IMG/VR virus record: IMGVR_UViG_3300042502_001732
Location: 62,001-126,000 of that record
Reading direction: 5' to 3' (one strand)
Length of the DNA: 64,000 nt
Source: a virus
Part shown: positions 46,478-53,896 of the stretch, piece by piece
Numbering within the stretch: position 1 is the first letter of the stretch
Layout of the letters: every line of letters starts with the position of its first letter
Notes under the pieces: generated by a model
The model's database searches: none
The model's input: the letters and a program-made list of their open reading frames with translations, nothing else
What the model was told of the DNA's origin: nothing
Made by a program: the position numbers and the translations under genes

Positions 46478-47007
46478 GATTGTTTATAATGATATAGTTT
46501 ATGAGAAAGTTGAATGTTTGATAGTAAGAGGTGAGCCTCTGGAGTTGCTGGCCGGCCTATATGAGTTGAAAATATATTATGCACCACATTTGCGACAGAG
46601 ATGTCGTCATCTGTATCTAAAGAAGACGCATGTGTTTCAAACTGGAAAGCCGATCGATATCCAGTTTCTGTTTTAGGATTTTGCGCGGCATACATCCAAG
46701 TTTGAGACTCTGGGTCCGAACAAACATATTCCCATAATTTTCCATAGTTGCACCATATTGCACTGATAATATATTCACGCACATTTATAGCGGTGTTGTT
46801 ATAGTTTTTATACAGCGAGCACAACAATATTCCAGAACTTATAATCTCGTGAGTGTGGTTACATAGACCTCCAACATATGAGTATGGAGAGTCTGGTTCC
46901 AGACTCAAAGGACATGTCAAAAAGGTTGGTGAGTCAAGTACCGGGAGACAATAATCCACAGTATTTGAGTCCTCACACAGCTTTTTAAGTTCATCTAGTG
47001 TTAACAT
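46474..47007 (-). CDS. Degenerate HD-domain protein
   Basis: 177 residues. GGLCNHTHEIISSGILLCSL, YIISAIWCNYGKLWEYVCSD, VVHNIFSTHIGRPATPEAHL follow the order of phage HD phosphohydrolases, but the HD dyad position reads Cys-Asn (AIWCNYGK instead of the usual HDYGK). Metal-dependent activity is therefore doubtful. Coupled to the exonuclease gene. Confidence 0.5.
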   Translation of the reverse strand: MLTLDELKKLCEDSNTVDYCLPVLDSPTFLTCPLSLEPDSPYSYVGGLCNHTHEIISSGILLCSLYKNYNNTAINVREYIISAIWCNYGKLWEYVCSDPESQTWMYAAQNPKTETGYRSAFQFETHASSLDTDDDISVANVVHNIFSTHIGRPATPEAHLLLSNIQLSHKLYHYKQS

Positions 47008-47013
47008 ATTTTT

Positions 47014-47277
47014 TTAAAATTCAGCCGCATATGGCATGCCATCACCACCTCTAAACACATAACCATTTACATATTGAGGATCAGGATCAAACCCATGTGC
47101 AACCGGAGTAATTGTTGGCCGGCGATATGAGCGATAACAATTGTATGGTCGGTACGTAGATAATGAGTGTGAACCAGAATATCTATAGTAACCAACCGAT
47201 GAATAGCCGGTTGGAGTATATTCGACAACACAACTCGTTAAACAAATTGATAGCAGTGCAACTATTAAACGTTTCAT
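47014..47277 (-). CDS. Small lipoprotein
   Basis: 87 residues from the ATG at 47277. MKRLIVALLSICLTSCVVEY has a lipobox LTSC (Cys 16). The mature part is Tyr/Arg/Ser-rich (SYRRPTITPVAHGF). An outer-membrane surface role such as exclusion is possible. ATG follows the upstream stop by one base. Confidence 0.65.
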   Translation of the reverse strand: MKRLIVALLSICLTSCVVEYTPTGYSSVGYYRYSGSHSLSTYRPYNCYRSYRRPTITPVAHGFDPDPQYVNGYVFRGGDGMPYAAEF

Positions 47278-47278
47278 A

Positions 47279-47440
47279 TTAAAGGCTTTCATCAACATTT
47301 ACAAACCCTTCATCAATCAAGTAAGAAACTATAGTTTGTAGTGTCACCAAATCTGGAAGTGGATCCAATGTAAAACAGCCATTGACATAATAGACATCAT
47401 GACCGCGAAGGTGAGCAATAAAATTTGATTTGTCATTCAT
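47279..47440 (-). CDS. Hypothetical small protein
   Basis: 53 residues: FIAHLRGHDVYYVNGCFTLD then TIVSYLIDEGFVNVD. Not recognised; coupled on both sides. Confidence 0.58.
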   Translation of the reverse strand: MNDKSNFIAHLRGHDVYYVNGCFTLDPLPDLVTLQTIVSYLIDEGFVNVDESL

Positions 47441-47685
47441 GCAGTCAAAAAGATATACAGTGTCATAAGAATCAAAATGATCATAGTAATGCCCTGTAAA
47501 GCTTTAGGCGACAACATTTCGACTATGCATAATGCTGCAAAAATTTTTAGATTATGAAAATCTTTATTAAAAATTTTAGTAATTGCCCAATCCGTCCACA
47601 GCACTTGTAGATATATTCCAAATGCTACAATTGCAAAAAAAGCAACTATGAATGCAAACGCCAGCGGCTTAGATATAACTTTCAT
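47437..47685 (-). CDS. Membrane protein, two helices
   Basis: 82 residues: helix about 8-30 (LAFAFIVAFFAIVAFGIYLQ), helix about 63-81 (GITMIILILMTLYIFLT). Function unknown; neighbours include a lipoprotein and another membrane peptide. Confidence 0.65.
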   Translation of the reverse strand: MKVISKPLAFAFIVAFFAIVAFGIYLQVLWTDWAITKIFNKDFHNLKIFAALCIVEMLSPKALQGITMIILILMTLYIFLTA

Positions 47686-47690
47686 ATGAC

Positions 47691-47885
47691 TTAAGACTGA
47701 GCACTAGCCAATTCCTTCAACTCATTTTCTAAAACATCAACTACTCTCTCGAGCGTGAGGTTTTCAGTTTGAAGGTCAAGTGCTTCGGCATAGCGGCCAT
47801 CGGGCAAAATCTCAGCAATATCCTGTAGATTAGAGGCAATATCAGCATTAAACTGAGCGATTAGTTTCTGTAGTGTATTTTTCAT
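47691..47885 (-). CDS. Hypothetical helical protein
   Basis: 64 residues, probably a coiled coil (LDLQTENLTLERVVDVLENE). Not recognised. Confidence 0.6.
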   Translation of the reverse strand: MKNTLQKLIAQFNADIASNLQDIAEILPDGRYAEALDLQTENLTLERVVDVLENELKELASAQS

Positions 47886-47888
47886 AGA

Positions 47889-48035
47889 TTAGTCTTCAAG
47901 TGTAAATGCAACCAAGCACAGCATTGCGGCAAAAATAGGGGAGCCCCCAATGAGTGCAAATAATGCACCAATATAGAGCAATTTACGATGATTGCTGTTT
48001 GACATATTTTCTATACGTTCTAGTAGTGTTTTCAT
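47889..48035 (-). CDS. Small membrane protein
   Basis: 48 residues; LLYIGALFALIGGSPIFAAM then LCLVAFTL forms one or two helices. Overlaps the upstream gene by four bases. Confidence 0.58.
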   Translation of the reverse strand: MKTLLERIENMSNSNHRKLLYIGALFALIGGSPIFAAMLCLVAFTLED

Positions 48036-48241
48036 GCAGGTGTTTTCTTATTACGTTTTTTAGCCTCAATGCTGGCAATCTCTTCCTCCAAGGACCGTAT
48101 GATGCCGTCATAGCTATGAATAACGGCACCGACATTATAACCGGCTCGTTTAATAAAAAACCCGCCAGAACCGTCTACCAGGGCTTCACGACTTTTGAGG
48201 TGAAGCTCAAGGTCAGTCTTTAGTGTTTCGAGGTGTGTCAT
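48032..48241 (-). CDS. Hypothetical small protein
   Basis: 69 residues from the ATG at 48241: LKTDLELHLKSREALVDGSG, FFIKRAGYNVGAVIHSYDGI, then a coiled coil. Not recognised. Promoter module copy 3 upstream. Confidence 0.62.
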   Translation of the reverse strand: MTHLETLKTDLELHLKSREALVDGSGGFFIKRAGYNVGAVIHSYDGIIRSLEEEIASIEAKKRNKKTPA

Positions 48242-48258
48242 ATTGTTGCTTACATGAC

Positions 48259-48287
48259 TATTATACCACAAAACTCACGATTTGTAC
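48259..48287 (-). promoter_or_regulatory. Sigma70-type promoter, GTTGTGTAC module copy 3
   Basis: TGTACA, 17 bases, TATAAT. The region 48290-48418 behind it holds no supported gene. Confidence 0.8.
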
Positions 48288-48418
48288 ACAACCTTTTTCA
48301 CAAAAGTGCATAAAATTCTCGACAAAATAAGAAAAATGTCTAATCTGGCATTAACTCAACACTATTTATCCGTTCCGGAACCTTCGGGCATAGTTTGGAT
48401 AGGTCCTTATTTATGCTT

Positions 48419-48488
48419 GTCTTTTTTGGGGTTTTCTATGTACCATAGATTTATCTATATAGAAAACCATAGAAAACCCCCAAAAAAG
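48419..48488. repeat. Long inverted repeat downstream of phoH
   Basis: CTTTTTTGGGGTTTTCTATG pairs with CATAGAAAACCCCCAAAAAAG across about 28 bases that also repeat ATAGAAAACC directly. Stem near 20 bp with one bulge. It could end phoH transcription, though no T run follows the stem on either strand. Confidence 0.75.
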
Positions 48489-48506
48489 TGAAAAAAGTTT
48501 ATTTTT

Positions 48507-49268
48507 TTATGCTTCAAGCACCTGTACAATATAGCGTAATATCTTGCTGCGTACAATTTCACTATCTCCAAACTTAAAGGTGTGTATGTTATTTTCTACA
48601 GCAGATGTATTGTTAAATCGAGAATAAACATCTGGATAGCCTGAAAGTTTACCAATATCTGACTGCTTAAGATCTCCGCAGATTACATATTTTGTATTTT
48701 TACCAAAACGGGTAAGTATCGTTACAAGCTCTGAACGTGTTAGGTTTTGTGCCTCGTCGACAATCACAACACTATCATTGAATGTAAGGCCGCGTACAAA
48801 ATTTACTGGAGTGGCACTCACAACATTTGCATTGCGAAGTTGCAGACAAGTACTCTCGTCTGTAATCTCGCGTATTTTTTCTAGACATGGCATTGCATAT
48901 GGTAAAAACTTATCGTCAACCTCACCAGGCAATGCACCAATGCTACGAGACGCGCTTTCAATTACGCTGCGTATATAGTTTATATGCTTAATCTTTTTGT
49001 CCTTAAAGAGTTCCAAGGCGGCAAGTACAGCAATATAACTTTTAGCGCTTCCTGCAGGACCGTCAACAAATGCCATATTTGTATCGTCTGCCTTTATACA
49101 GTCATAAAATGCCTTGTGCGCCTCATTAAAGTGAAACGGCTTTTTGACTTTAAAATTAAAGCAGAAATTTAAAGCAATCGAGGACTCAATGTTAGTTGAG
49201 TCCTCGGCGAAAAGATCAGGTTTTGAAGCAGTAGCTTTTTTCTTTTTTTCTCGTTTGGCAGTGGCCAT
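48507..49268 (-). CDS. phoH: PhoH-like ATPase
   Basis: 253 residues. MAFVDGPAGSAKSYIAVLAA (Walker A), PGEVDDKFLPYAMP, VVIVDEAQNLTRSELVTIL (Walker B) and YVICGDLKQSDIG are the PhoH signature, common in marine T4-like phages. A Lys-rich N-terminus precedes. Predicted ATPase/RNA helicase-nuclease; true role in phage unclear. Confidence 0.92.
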   Translation of the reverse strand: MATAKREKKKKATASKPDLFAEDSTNIESSIALNFCFNFKVKKPFHFNEAHKAFYDCIKADDTNMAFVDGPAGSAKSYIAVLAALELFKDKKIKHINYIRSVIESASRSIGALPGEVDDKFLPYAMPCLEKIREITDESTCLQLRNANVVSATPVNFVRGLTFNDSVVIVDEAQNLTRSELVTILTRFGKNTKYVICGDLKQSDIGKLSGYPDVYSRFNNTSAVENNIHTFKFGDSEIVRSKILRYIVQVLEA

Positions 49269-49330
49269 AATTTTATTTGTGTGTTGTTATTGTTGGTGTT
49301 ACCATGGTATAATACATCACTCCATTAAAA

Positions 49331-50095
49331 TTAAGATTTTTTAGGTACGTCTGTGTCTAATTCGCTGCTGAGTGCAAGTGTGGTTGCGCGTTGTGAGTCA
49401 TAACGTGCGCTTTCGATCCATGTTCCATTAAAGGTTGTCATTCCATTTTTAACCTTTAATAACTTTGTTGCTGTTTTAGCATCATAGCCTTTGTGCTGCA
49501 CCACATAGTCAATGAGTGGTACTTCTGTTCCAGCTATAGCAAATATTGGAGCAGGAGTAACTGTTTTAACTTCACTACCTTGTACAAGTGAGATGAACCA
49601 ATCCTTTTTAACCTTTTTGCCAGGACAGGTTTTACTTGTCTTTGGGTCATCGCGATGAAACTTTAATGTGTTTTCATTAACTGGCATGTCTAGCCAATTG
49701 AAGAGCGCCTTTGTAATTGCAGCTGTATTTTTTATGCATGCTAATCCACGACCAGTTAGTGGATCTTCACTGTCATAGTCTCCAAGTATTTCGATGCCTA
49801 TAGAGTTACGATTAAATGAAACTGCATGTATGCCAGGAACATTCAGTGGGGTCATGCCAAAGATTTGATCCTCGTCAACAAAAAGATGCGGTCCACGATT
49901 CCAACCGAGTGATTGGTAATATGCCTTTATGTTTAAGATATGTTGAGCGAGCAGACCACTCTTGCGCTGCGCCAATGAAGGTGCACCTGTGTGGTGTATA
50001 GTAACGCTCTTTACATATGCAGGCTTTTTAAGCGTGCTTAGATATTCTTTAAATGACTCTACTGTCCAAACTTTACCAACGTTTGCGTATGACAT
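49331..50095 (-). CDS. N-acetylmuramoyl-L-alanine amidase endolysin (cassette 2)
   Basis: 254 residues. VKSVTIHHTGAPS (zinc His), NSIGIEILGDYDSEDP and TLKFHRDDPKTSKTCPGKKV (second His and Cys) make an Amidase_2 domain over about 25-165. The C-terminal 85 residues could bind the wall. No signal peptide; the holin-like and spanin genes lie just upstream in the same operon. Confidence 0.88.
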   Translation of the reverse strand: MSYANVGKVWTVESFKEYLSTLKKPAYVKSVTIHHTGAPSLAQRKSGLLAQHILNIKAYYQSLGWNRGPHLFVDEDQIFGMTPLNVPGIHAVSFNRNSIGIEILGDYDSEDPLTGRGLACIKNTAAITKALFNWLDMPVNENTLKFHRDDPKTSKTCPGKKVKKDWFISLVQGSEVKTVTPAPIFAIAGTEVPLIDYVVQHKGYDAKTATKLLKVKNGMTTFNGTWIESARYDSQRATTLALSSELDTDVPKKS

Positions 50096-50100
50096 AACTT

Positions 50101-50340
50101 TTATTTATTAGAATTTCCTATAATTATTGCTCTGCGATAGCTATAGTCGCTATGAAATTTTTGACCACGCCCAATGAGTGTTCCTTCAGCAAAGGTGTAT
50201 TGTTTTCCTTCAATGAGGGTAACTGTCACCGGATCATAGAGCGCCGAGGCGTTCAAGCTTTCGTTTTTTTCTCGTTGCGAGTCGTTCAATCCGCAACTTT
50301 GCAGCAGGATCACCAGTGGCAGCAAGCTTATCAATTTCAT
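50101..50340 (-). CDS. o-spanin lipoprotein (cassette 2)
   Basis: 79 residues. MKLISLLPLVILLQSCGLND has a lipobox LQSC (Cys 16). It starts inside the i-spanin gene in another frame, as in cassette 1. Confidence 0.72.
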   Translation of the reverse strand: MKLISLLPLVILLQSCGLNDSQREKNESLNASALYDPVTVTLIEGKQYTFAEGTLIGRGQKFHSDYSYRRAIIIGNSNK

Positions 50341-50434
50341 CTTCGATTCGATCTATTTCAGACTCTCGTTGCCATGCCACCCATGATGCATAGGCATTGC
50401 ATGCAGCGGCAATGGCAATGAGCAGTGTGTTCAT
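50234..50434 (-). CDS. i-spanin-like protein (cassette 2)
   Basis: 66 residues: one membrane helix (LLIAIAAACNAYASWVAW) then a charged coiled coil (RESEIDRIEDEIDKLAATGD). Begins right after the holin-like stop. Little sequence identity to the cassette 1 partner but the same design. Confidence 0.68.
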   Translation of the reverse strand: MNTLLIAIAAACNAYASWVAWQRESEIDRIEDEIDKLAATGDPAAKLRIERLATRKKRKLERLGAL

Positions 50435-50623
50435 TTATTCACCTTTATCTTTAGCCTTGCCAAAGTTTAATGCAAGAAAGTCAATGACTGCATAGAGCTT
50501 TGCAATGGCTGTTCCAGGAGCAGGCGTGGGAGTTGCTGCAGCGATTGCACTAGCAAGAGCAATAACAGCGGTTGCGATTCCAAACCAGCTTTGTGTCTGT
50601 ACGAAGTTTATGAGTAGTTCCAT
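50435..50623 (-). CDS. Holin-like membrane protein (cassette 2)
   Basis: 62 residues: ATAVIALASAIAAATPTPAP then AKLYAVIDFLALNFGKAKDK. About 65 percent identical to 13924-14112 including the GKAKDKGE end. First gene of the second lysis operon. Confidence 0.62.
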   Translation of the reverse strand: MELLINFVQTQSWFGIATAVIALASAIAAATPTPAPGTAIAKLYAVIDFLALNFGKAKDKGE

Positions 50624-50672
50624 ATGCTTTAGTATTTGTTATTAGGCATAATATAGAGTCATTCACTAGTTG

Positions 50673-50680
50673 TATTTATA
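50673..50680 (-). promoter_or_regulatory. Late promoter TATAAATA for cassette 2
   Basis: Exact late box on the reverse strand, 49 bases upstream of the holin-like ATG at 50623, just after the terminator stem. The longer leader differs from other late genes. Confidence 0.5.
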
Positions 50681-50681
50681 C

Positions 50682-50710
50682 AAAAAGGCATATCAAAAAA
50701 TGATATGCCT
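50682..50710 (-). terminator. Intrinsic terminator
   Basis: 10-bp stem AGGCATATCA / TGATATGCCT, 5-base loop, five T on the reverse strand. It separates 50741-50941 from lysis cassette 2. Confidence 0.82.
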
Positions 50711-50740
50711 CTCTGATTTTATGTATGCTTAAACAGGTGT

Positions 50741-50941
50741 TTAAAACCCGTTTAGTTTATCATATTCGCTTTTTAGATATTTTTTTACTGTATATTTTAG
50801 ATGCAACCCTGAATTTTTCAGAGTCTTTTGTTTTATATATTCTTTTATTGCCGCGTTGTCACTTTGAAAAAAGCATGCGCTTGACCCATCAGACCACTTC
50901 ATAATTATTACGATAGTGTCTTCTCGAGTCCCCTCTTTCAT
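50741..50941 (-). CDS. Hypothetical small basic protein
   Basis: 66 residues: TIVIIMKWSDGSSACFFQSD, then IKEYIKQKTLKNSGLHLKYT. Not recognised. ATGA overlap with the upstream gene. Confidence 0.6.
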   Translation of the reverse strand: MKEGTREDTIVIIMKWSDGSSACFFQSDNAAIKEYIKQKTLKNSGLHLKYTVKKYLKSEYDKLNGF

Positions 50942-51192
50942 GCCCCATTGTATATTTTAGAGATGATGCCCTCAAAAGCTTTTACCTTGTCTAGCCGATT
51001 TGGCCAGTAAATATAATCCTTTTCTGGGTTTTTCTTTAGATTTGAGACAAGAGGCAAGATAGATTTATAGAGTGAATCAAGACGAGTCTGAAGTTCAATC
51101 ACTTCATCTTCCTTTGCATTTGCTGCACGAACTACCTCTAGTTCATCTTCTGCAACAGCAGTAAACCCAAAATCAAATACTTCGTCTGACAT
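50938..51192 (-). CDS. Conserved protein of the FDFGF family
   Basis: 84 residues from the ATG at 51192, one base after the upstream stop. SDEVFDFGFTAVAEDELEVV, then LYKSILPLVSNLKKNPEKDY and IYWPNRLDKVKAF, a pattern I recall from T4-like cyanophages; function unknown. Confidence 0.72.
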   Translation of the reverse strand: MSDEVFDFGFTAVAEDELEVVRAANAKEDEVIELQTRLDSLYKSILPLVSNLKKNPEKDYIYWPNRLDKVKAFEGIISKIYNGA

Positions 51193-51193
51193 A

Positions 51194-51523
51194 TCAAACC
51201 TTGGTTTGCGGTTTCTTACGAATTGCTGTCTTTTTATTTGCTCCCTTGACTGGTTGCTTTTTTGTCGCTGCTTTTTTAGCAGCATCTGCAGCAGCTTGCT
51301 TTATAGTTGGCTGTTTTTTTGCAGGATTTTTATATACCGCTTTCTTTTTTGGTGCAGTTTGGTTTTTTACAACGGGCACTTCTACTGGTGTTGGCATTTT
51401 AAGCGGCTTCAGTTTACGCATCGCAATATACTCAGAGAAGAGTCGGCATGCAACGTAAAACAGGCTGCAAATCGCGCCAAGACTAAGGGTATATGCTAAT
51501 ATTGTAGTTATTGTTGTCATCAT
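51194..51523 (-). CDS. Membrane protein with Lys/Ala-rich tail
   Basis: 109 residues: one membrane helix (about 4-27), then a tail of more than 60 residues rich in Lys, Ala and Pro (KQAAADAAKKAATKKQPVKG). The tail resembles histone-like DNA-binding tails, so membrane-bound DNA contact is possible. Late box eight bases upstream. Confidence 0.65.
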   Translation of the reverse strand: MMTTITTILAYTLSLGAICSLFYVACRLFSEYIAMRKLKPLKMPTPVEVPVVKNQTAPKKKAVYKNPAKKQPTIKQAAADAAKKAATKKQPVKGANKKTAIRKKPQTKV

Positions 51524-51531
51524 ATATTTTG

Positions 51532-51538
51532 TATTTAT
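51532..51538 (-). promoter_or_regulatory. Late promoter ATAAATA (leftward)
   Basis: Eight bases before the ATG at 51523. Confidence 0.5.
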
Positions 51539-51577
51539 CGTGGTTCTATAGTCATTTATAGATTTTTTATAGTAATT

Positions 51578-51814
51578 TTACGTTAGTTGTCCTCCAACCC
51601 ATTCTTTGCTCCATACTGATATAGAGTCGGGTGTATAACAACCTTCTGGGATTGATGATGCCGCTTTGTTGTATTTTCCTGCTAACACATCACACAGGTG
51701 ATTCCATTCTTCTGCATCAAAAACCATCTCTTTGCCTTCTTTATAGATACAAATTTTTTCTGGCTTATAAGAGCCGTCCCATTCTCTTAAAAGATTTGCT
51801 AGTACACTAATCAT
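51578..51814 (-). CDS. Hypothetical protein
   Basis: 78 residues: ICIYKEGKEMVFDAEEWNHL then SIPEGCYTPDSISVWSKEWV. Not recognised. Confidence 0.62.
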   Translation of the reverse strand: MISVLANLLREWDGSYKPEKICIYKEGKEMVFDAEEWNHLCDVLAGKYNKAASSIPEGCYTPDSISVWSKEWVGGQLT

Positions 51815-51825
51815 ATTTGAGTTTC

Positions 51826-52035
51826 TTATTTCTTAATCTCTAGGATTTCCACCTTCACAATCTTTCGTGAAATCTCATTATGGAACGTATAGTCAGATCC
51901 AACATAGTAATCATCTACAATCTCTTGGATTGATCTATCTATCAGCATTACTAAAAGAACATTAAAGCCAGTAGTGAAGCGGTCGCCGCCTTCAATTGTG
52001 ATATTCAGTGTAGCTGTGATGTATTCGTTGGTCAT
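51826..52035 (-). CDS. Hypothetical protein, paralogue of 34949-35197
   Basis: 69 residues. Near-identical to the 35 kb copy from LNITIE to the final ILEIKK, without its 13-residue insertion. Function unknown. Confidence 0.68.
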   Translation of the reverse strand: MTNEYITATLNITIEGGDRFTTGFNVLLVMLIDRSIQEIVDDYYVGSDYTFHNEISRKIVKVEILEIKK

Positions 52036-52046
52036 ACCTTATTGTA

Positions 52047-52181
52047 TCAGAGTTCCTTCCGTATTTCCTTCTTACCATCCTTACGTACACGCTTATTTTG
52101 CACACGGCTCCAGTACTTGCGTAGATGCTTCCACCATTGAACGGTCTTGACACCGCCTTTACTCTTTGCTGAACTGCTCAT
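52047..52181 (-). CDS. Small basic protein, SSS-KSKGGV family copy 2
   Basis: 44 residues: SKGGVKTVQWWKHLRKYWSR. Same order relative to 51826 as the 35 kb pair, showing a duplicated two-gene block. Confidence 0.68.
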   Translation of the reverse strand: MSSSAKSKGGVKTVQWWKHLRKYWSRVQNKRVRKDGKKEIRKEL

Positions 52182-52182
52182 A

Positions 52183-52326
52183 CTATCGGAGTTCCTTACG
52201 AACTATTTTCATTTGCTCATCATAAGCACCTGCGCGTCTCTCTTCCAGGACCTTATCAACAATATCACAACATTTTTCGAAGAGCTTGAAGCTCTCTTCA
52301 AACAGCTTTTGTTTGTCTTCTTTCAT
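52183..52326 (-). CDS. Hypothetical small helical protein
   Basis: 47 residues: KLFEESFKLFEKCCDIVDKV then LEERRAGAYDEQMKIV. Not recognised. Confidence 0.58.
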   Translation of the reverse strand: MKEDKQKLFEESFKLFEKCCDIVDKVLEERRAGAYDEQMKIVRKELR

Positions 52327-52352
52327 AGATTTATCGAGTGTAATGGTTAGAT

Positions 52353-52655
52353 TTATTTAAGAACTGCATCGATTTTAGACAACATGCTCGCCGGAACTTT
52401 CCATCGACCGCCACTAGTTTGAACCGTGACAAACTTAACGGCAATCTTGACAACATGTCCAGTGGTCGCACCTCCACTTCGTGGGTTTGTAAATTGAACA
52501 TTGTCGCCGATATGAAGAGAAGCTTTGGTCTTTTGAGCAAGGCGAGTGCGGGCAAAGGTGATGGCTTGGATTATGCTATTGAGATCATCATTTGCAAAGC
52601 CTCCAGAGATGATGGCTGTATTGATGTCTTGTACGCTGAGCGATGCTGTTTTCAT
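52353..52655 (-). CDS. Hypothetical protein with KOW-like end (tentative)
   Basis: 100 residues: helical N-terminus, then HIGDNVQFTNPRSGGATTGH, VVKIAVKFVTVQTSGGRWKV, a small barrel outline like KOW/Tudor domains. Function unknown. Confidence 0.62.
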   Translation of the reverse strand: MKTASLSVQDINTAIISGGFANDDLNSIIQAITFARTRLAQKTKASLHIGDNVQFTNPRSGGATTGHVVKIAVKFVTVQTSGGRWKVPASMLSKIDAVLK

Positions 52656-52690
52656 AGGTGGTGTGGTTTGTTGCTTACGTGGTTAGTTTC

Positions 52691-52942
52691 TTAGTCGATC
52701 GAGTCGTTCAACTCTTTGATGAGTTGAGCACGAGTGGTGATTTCGTCTTCGCGAGGGTCAAGTCTGAGCCAGTTGCCAAATTTGTCTTCAGCGATGAGGG
52801 TGATTTTGTTGACTTTGGTGACTGTCATGGATTTGCGCTTGCATTCAGAGGTACGACCGTCGAACATCGAATATTGGAGGACGATTTCGTCTCCTACCTT
52901 GTAGGTTGCTTCTTGTTGCGGTGCTGTTTTAATCAGTTTCAT
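52691..52942 (-). CDS. Hypothetical protein with small barrel outline
   Basis: 83 residues: KVGDEIVLQYSMFDGRTSEC, KSMTVTKVNKITLIAEDKFG. Similar strand pattern to 52353-52655. Promoter module copy 4 upstream. Confidence 0.62.
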   Translation of the reverse strand: MKLIKTAPQQEATYKVGDEIVLQYSMFDGRTSECKRKSMTVTKVNKITLIAEDKFGNWLRLDPREDEITTRAQLIKELNDSID

Positions 52943-52970
52943 TTGGTATCGAATTGTTGCTTACATGGTT

Positions 52971-52999
52971 ATTATAGCATAAACCGCGACAAAAGTACA
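52971..52999 (-). promoter_or_regulatory. Sigma70-type promoter, GTTGTGTAC module copy 4
   Basis: TGTACT, 17 bases, TATAAT with extended -10. Preceded by the shared TTCTCTATACGGGG block and a T run. Confidence 0.8.
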
Positions 53000-53061
53000 C
53001 AACTTTTTTCATAAAAGTGAAAAAAGGTCCCGGACGGTGTCCCCGTATAGAGAAAATGACC

Positions 53062-53328
53062 TCAGCAAGGCCATTCTGGGCGTGGTTTTGGCCACACAAC
53101 CTCTAATCCGCGACACTTGAGAGCCTCAATCTCTTCGATCTTCGTGTATACCTCGAGTGCCTCTTCAAACGTGTCCCATCTTTTACCGCTTCTGTAAAAA
53201 CTCGAGTCGACGTCAAATGGGTCAATGTCATTCCACATCCATAACGACTTGCGTTGAATATAGTATTTTTCATGTGACAGTTTTGTGTTTCTGTCGCGAT
53301 AGTCTCTTACGATTCTGTATTTTGGCAT
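53062..53328 (-). CDS. YRIVER-like small protein, divergent
   Basis: 88 residues from the ATG at 53328. MPKYRIVRDYRDRNTKLSHE, YYIQRKSLWMWNDI, DTFEEALEVYTKIEEIEAL, VVWPKPRPEWP. Same outline as 42293-42553. It starts just after a broken copy of the SSS-KSKGG gene. Confidence 0.65.
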   Translation of the reverse strand: MPKYRIVRDYRDRNTKLSHEKYYIQRKSLWMWNDIDPFDVDSSFYRSGKRWDTFEEALEVYTKIEEIEALKCRGLEVVWPKPRPEWPC

Positions 53329-53332
53329 AAGT

Positions 53333-53461
53333 TTATTCTTGTGTTTGTTTTTTCCCATCAGCGCGTACACGCTTGTTTTAAACGCGCTTCCAATATTTTC
53401 GAAGATGTTTCCACCATTGAACGGTTGGCACGCTACCTTTACTTTTTGCTGAGCTGCTCAT
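53333..53461 (-). pseudogene. SSS-KSKGGV family copy 3, broken
   Basis: Codons 1-27 read SKGSVPTVQWWKHLRKYWKR then V, followed by an in-frame TAA (53378-53380); the old reading continues NKRVRADGKKQ to a second stop. A third, decaying copy of the 35654 and 52047 genes. Confidence 0.75.
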
Positions 53462-53539
53462 GATTTTTACTAGGGTTGATCGTTTTTACTGTGCAGTGAA
53501 AGTTTGTTATGCAGTAAACAGTTAAGGTCACTGCTTAGC

Positions 53540-53896
53540 TCATTGATAGGGCGGCAGTTCCCACTTTTGCGGCACAAATGTCTTGCATGAAAAGTTATCG
53601 GTGCAAACGGTTAATGTATCATCATACTCTTTGAGTTTTTCCTTTAGTATCATAACCTCTGCTTCAAGACGATTAGCATCAAGTCGATAGCGCTCAGTAG
53701 TTTCTTTTGCTTGCTTTAGTTTCCATCGCACACTGATAATATCATTGACTGCATTGGTCGCTTCTGCGATTGCATTGTCGCGCTCGCGTTCTAGTTTGCA
53801 TGCATGTTCTGACATCTCTTCCCATGCTTCATGATATGGGGTGTCTGACATAATTTGCGCATCCCATAGGGCGTCTGTTTCTAGTGTTTCACTCAT
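53540..53896 (-). CDS. Coiled-coil protein of the MSDTPETD family
   Basis: 118 residues from the ATG at 53896. MSETLETDALWDAQIMSDTP, CKLERERDNAIAEATNAV, long coiled coil, then a Cys pair. Related to 41734-42144. Confidence 0.65.
   Translation of the reverse strand: MSETLETDALWDAQIMSDTPYHEAWEEMSEHACKLERERDNAIAEATNAVNDIISVRWKLKQAKETTERYRLDANRLEAEVMILKEKLKEYDDTLTVCTDNFSCKTFVPQKWELPPYQ

Noticed and set aside
49284-49313. Rightward TTGTTA-N18-TATAAT between phoH and the amidase gene
   Set aside because: No rightward gene follows and both neighbours are leftward; likely chance, or a mirror of the uvsE-type TATAATACATC sequence.
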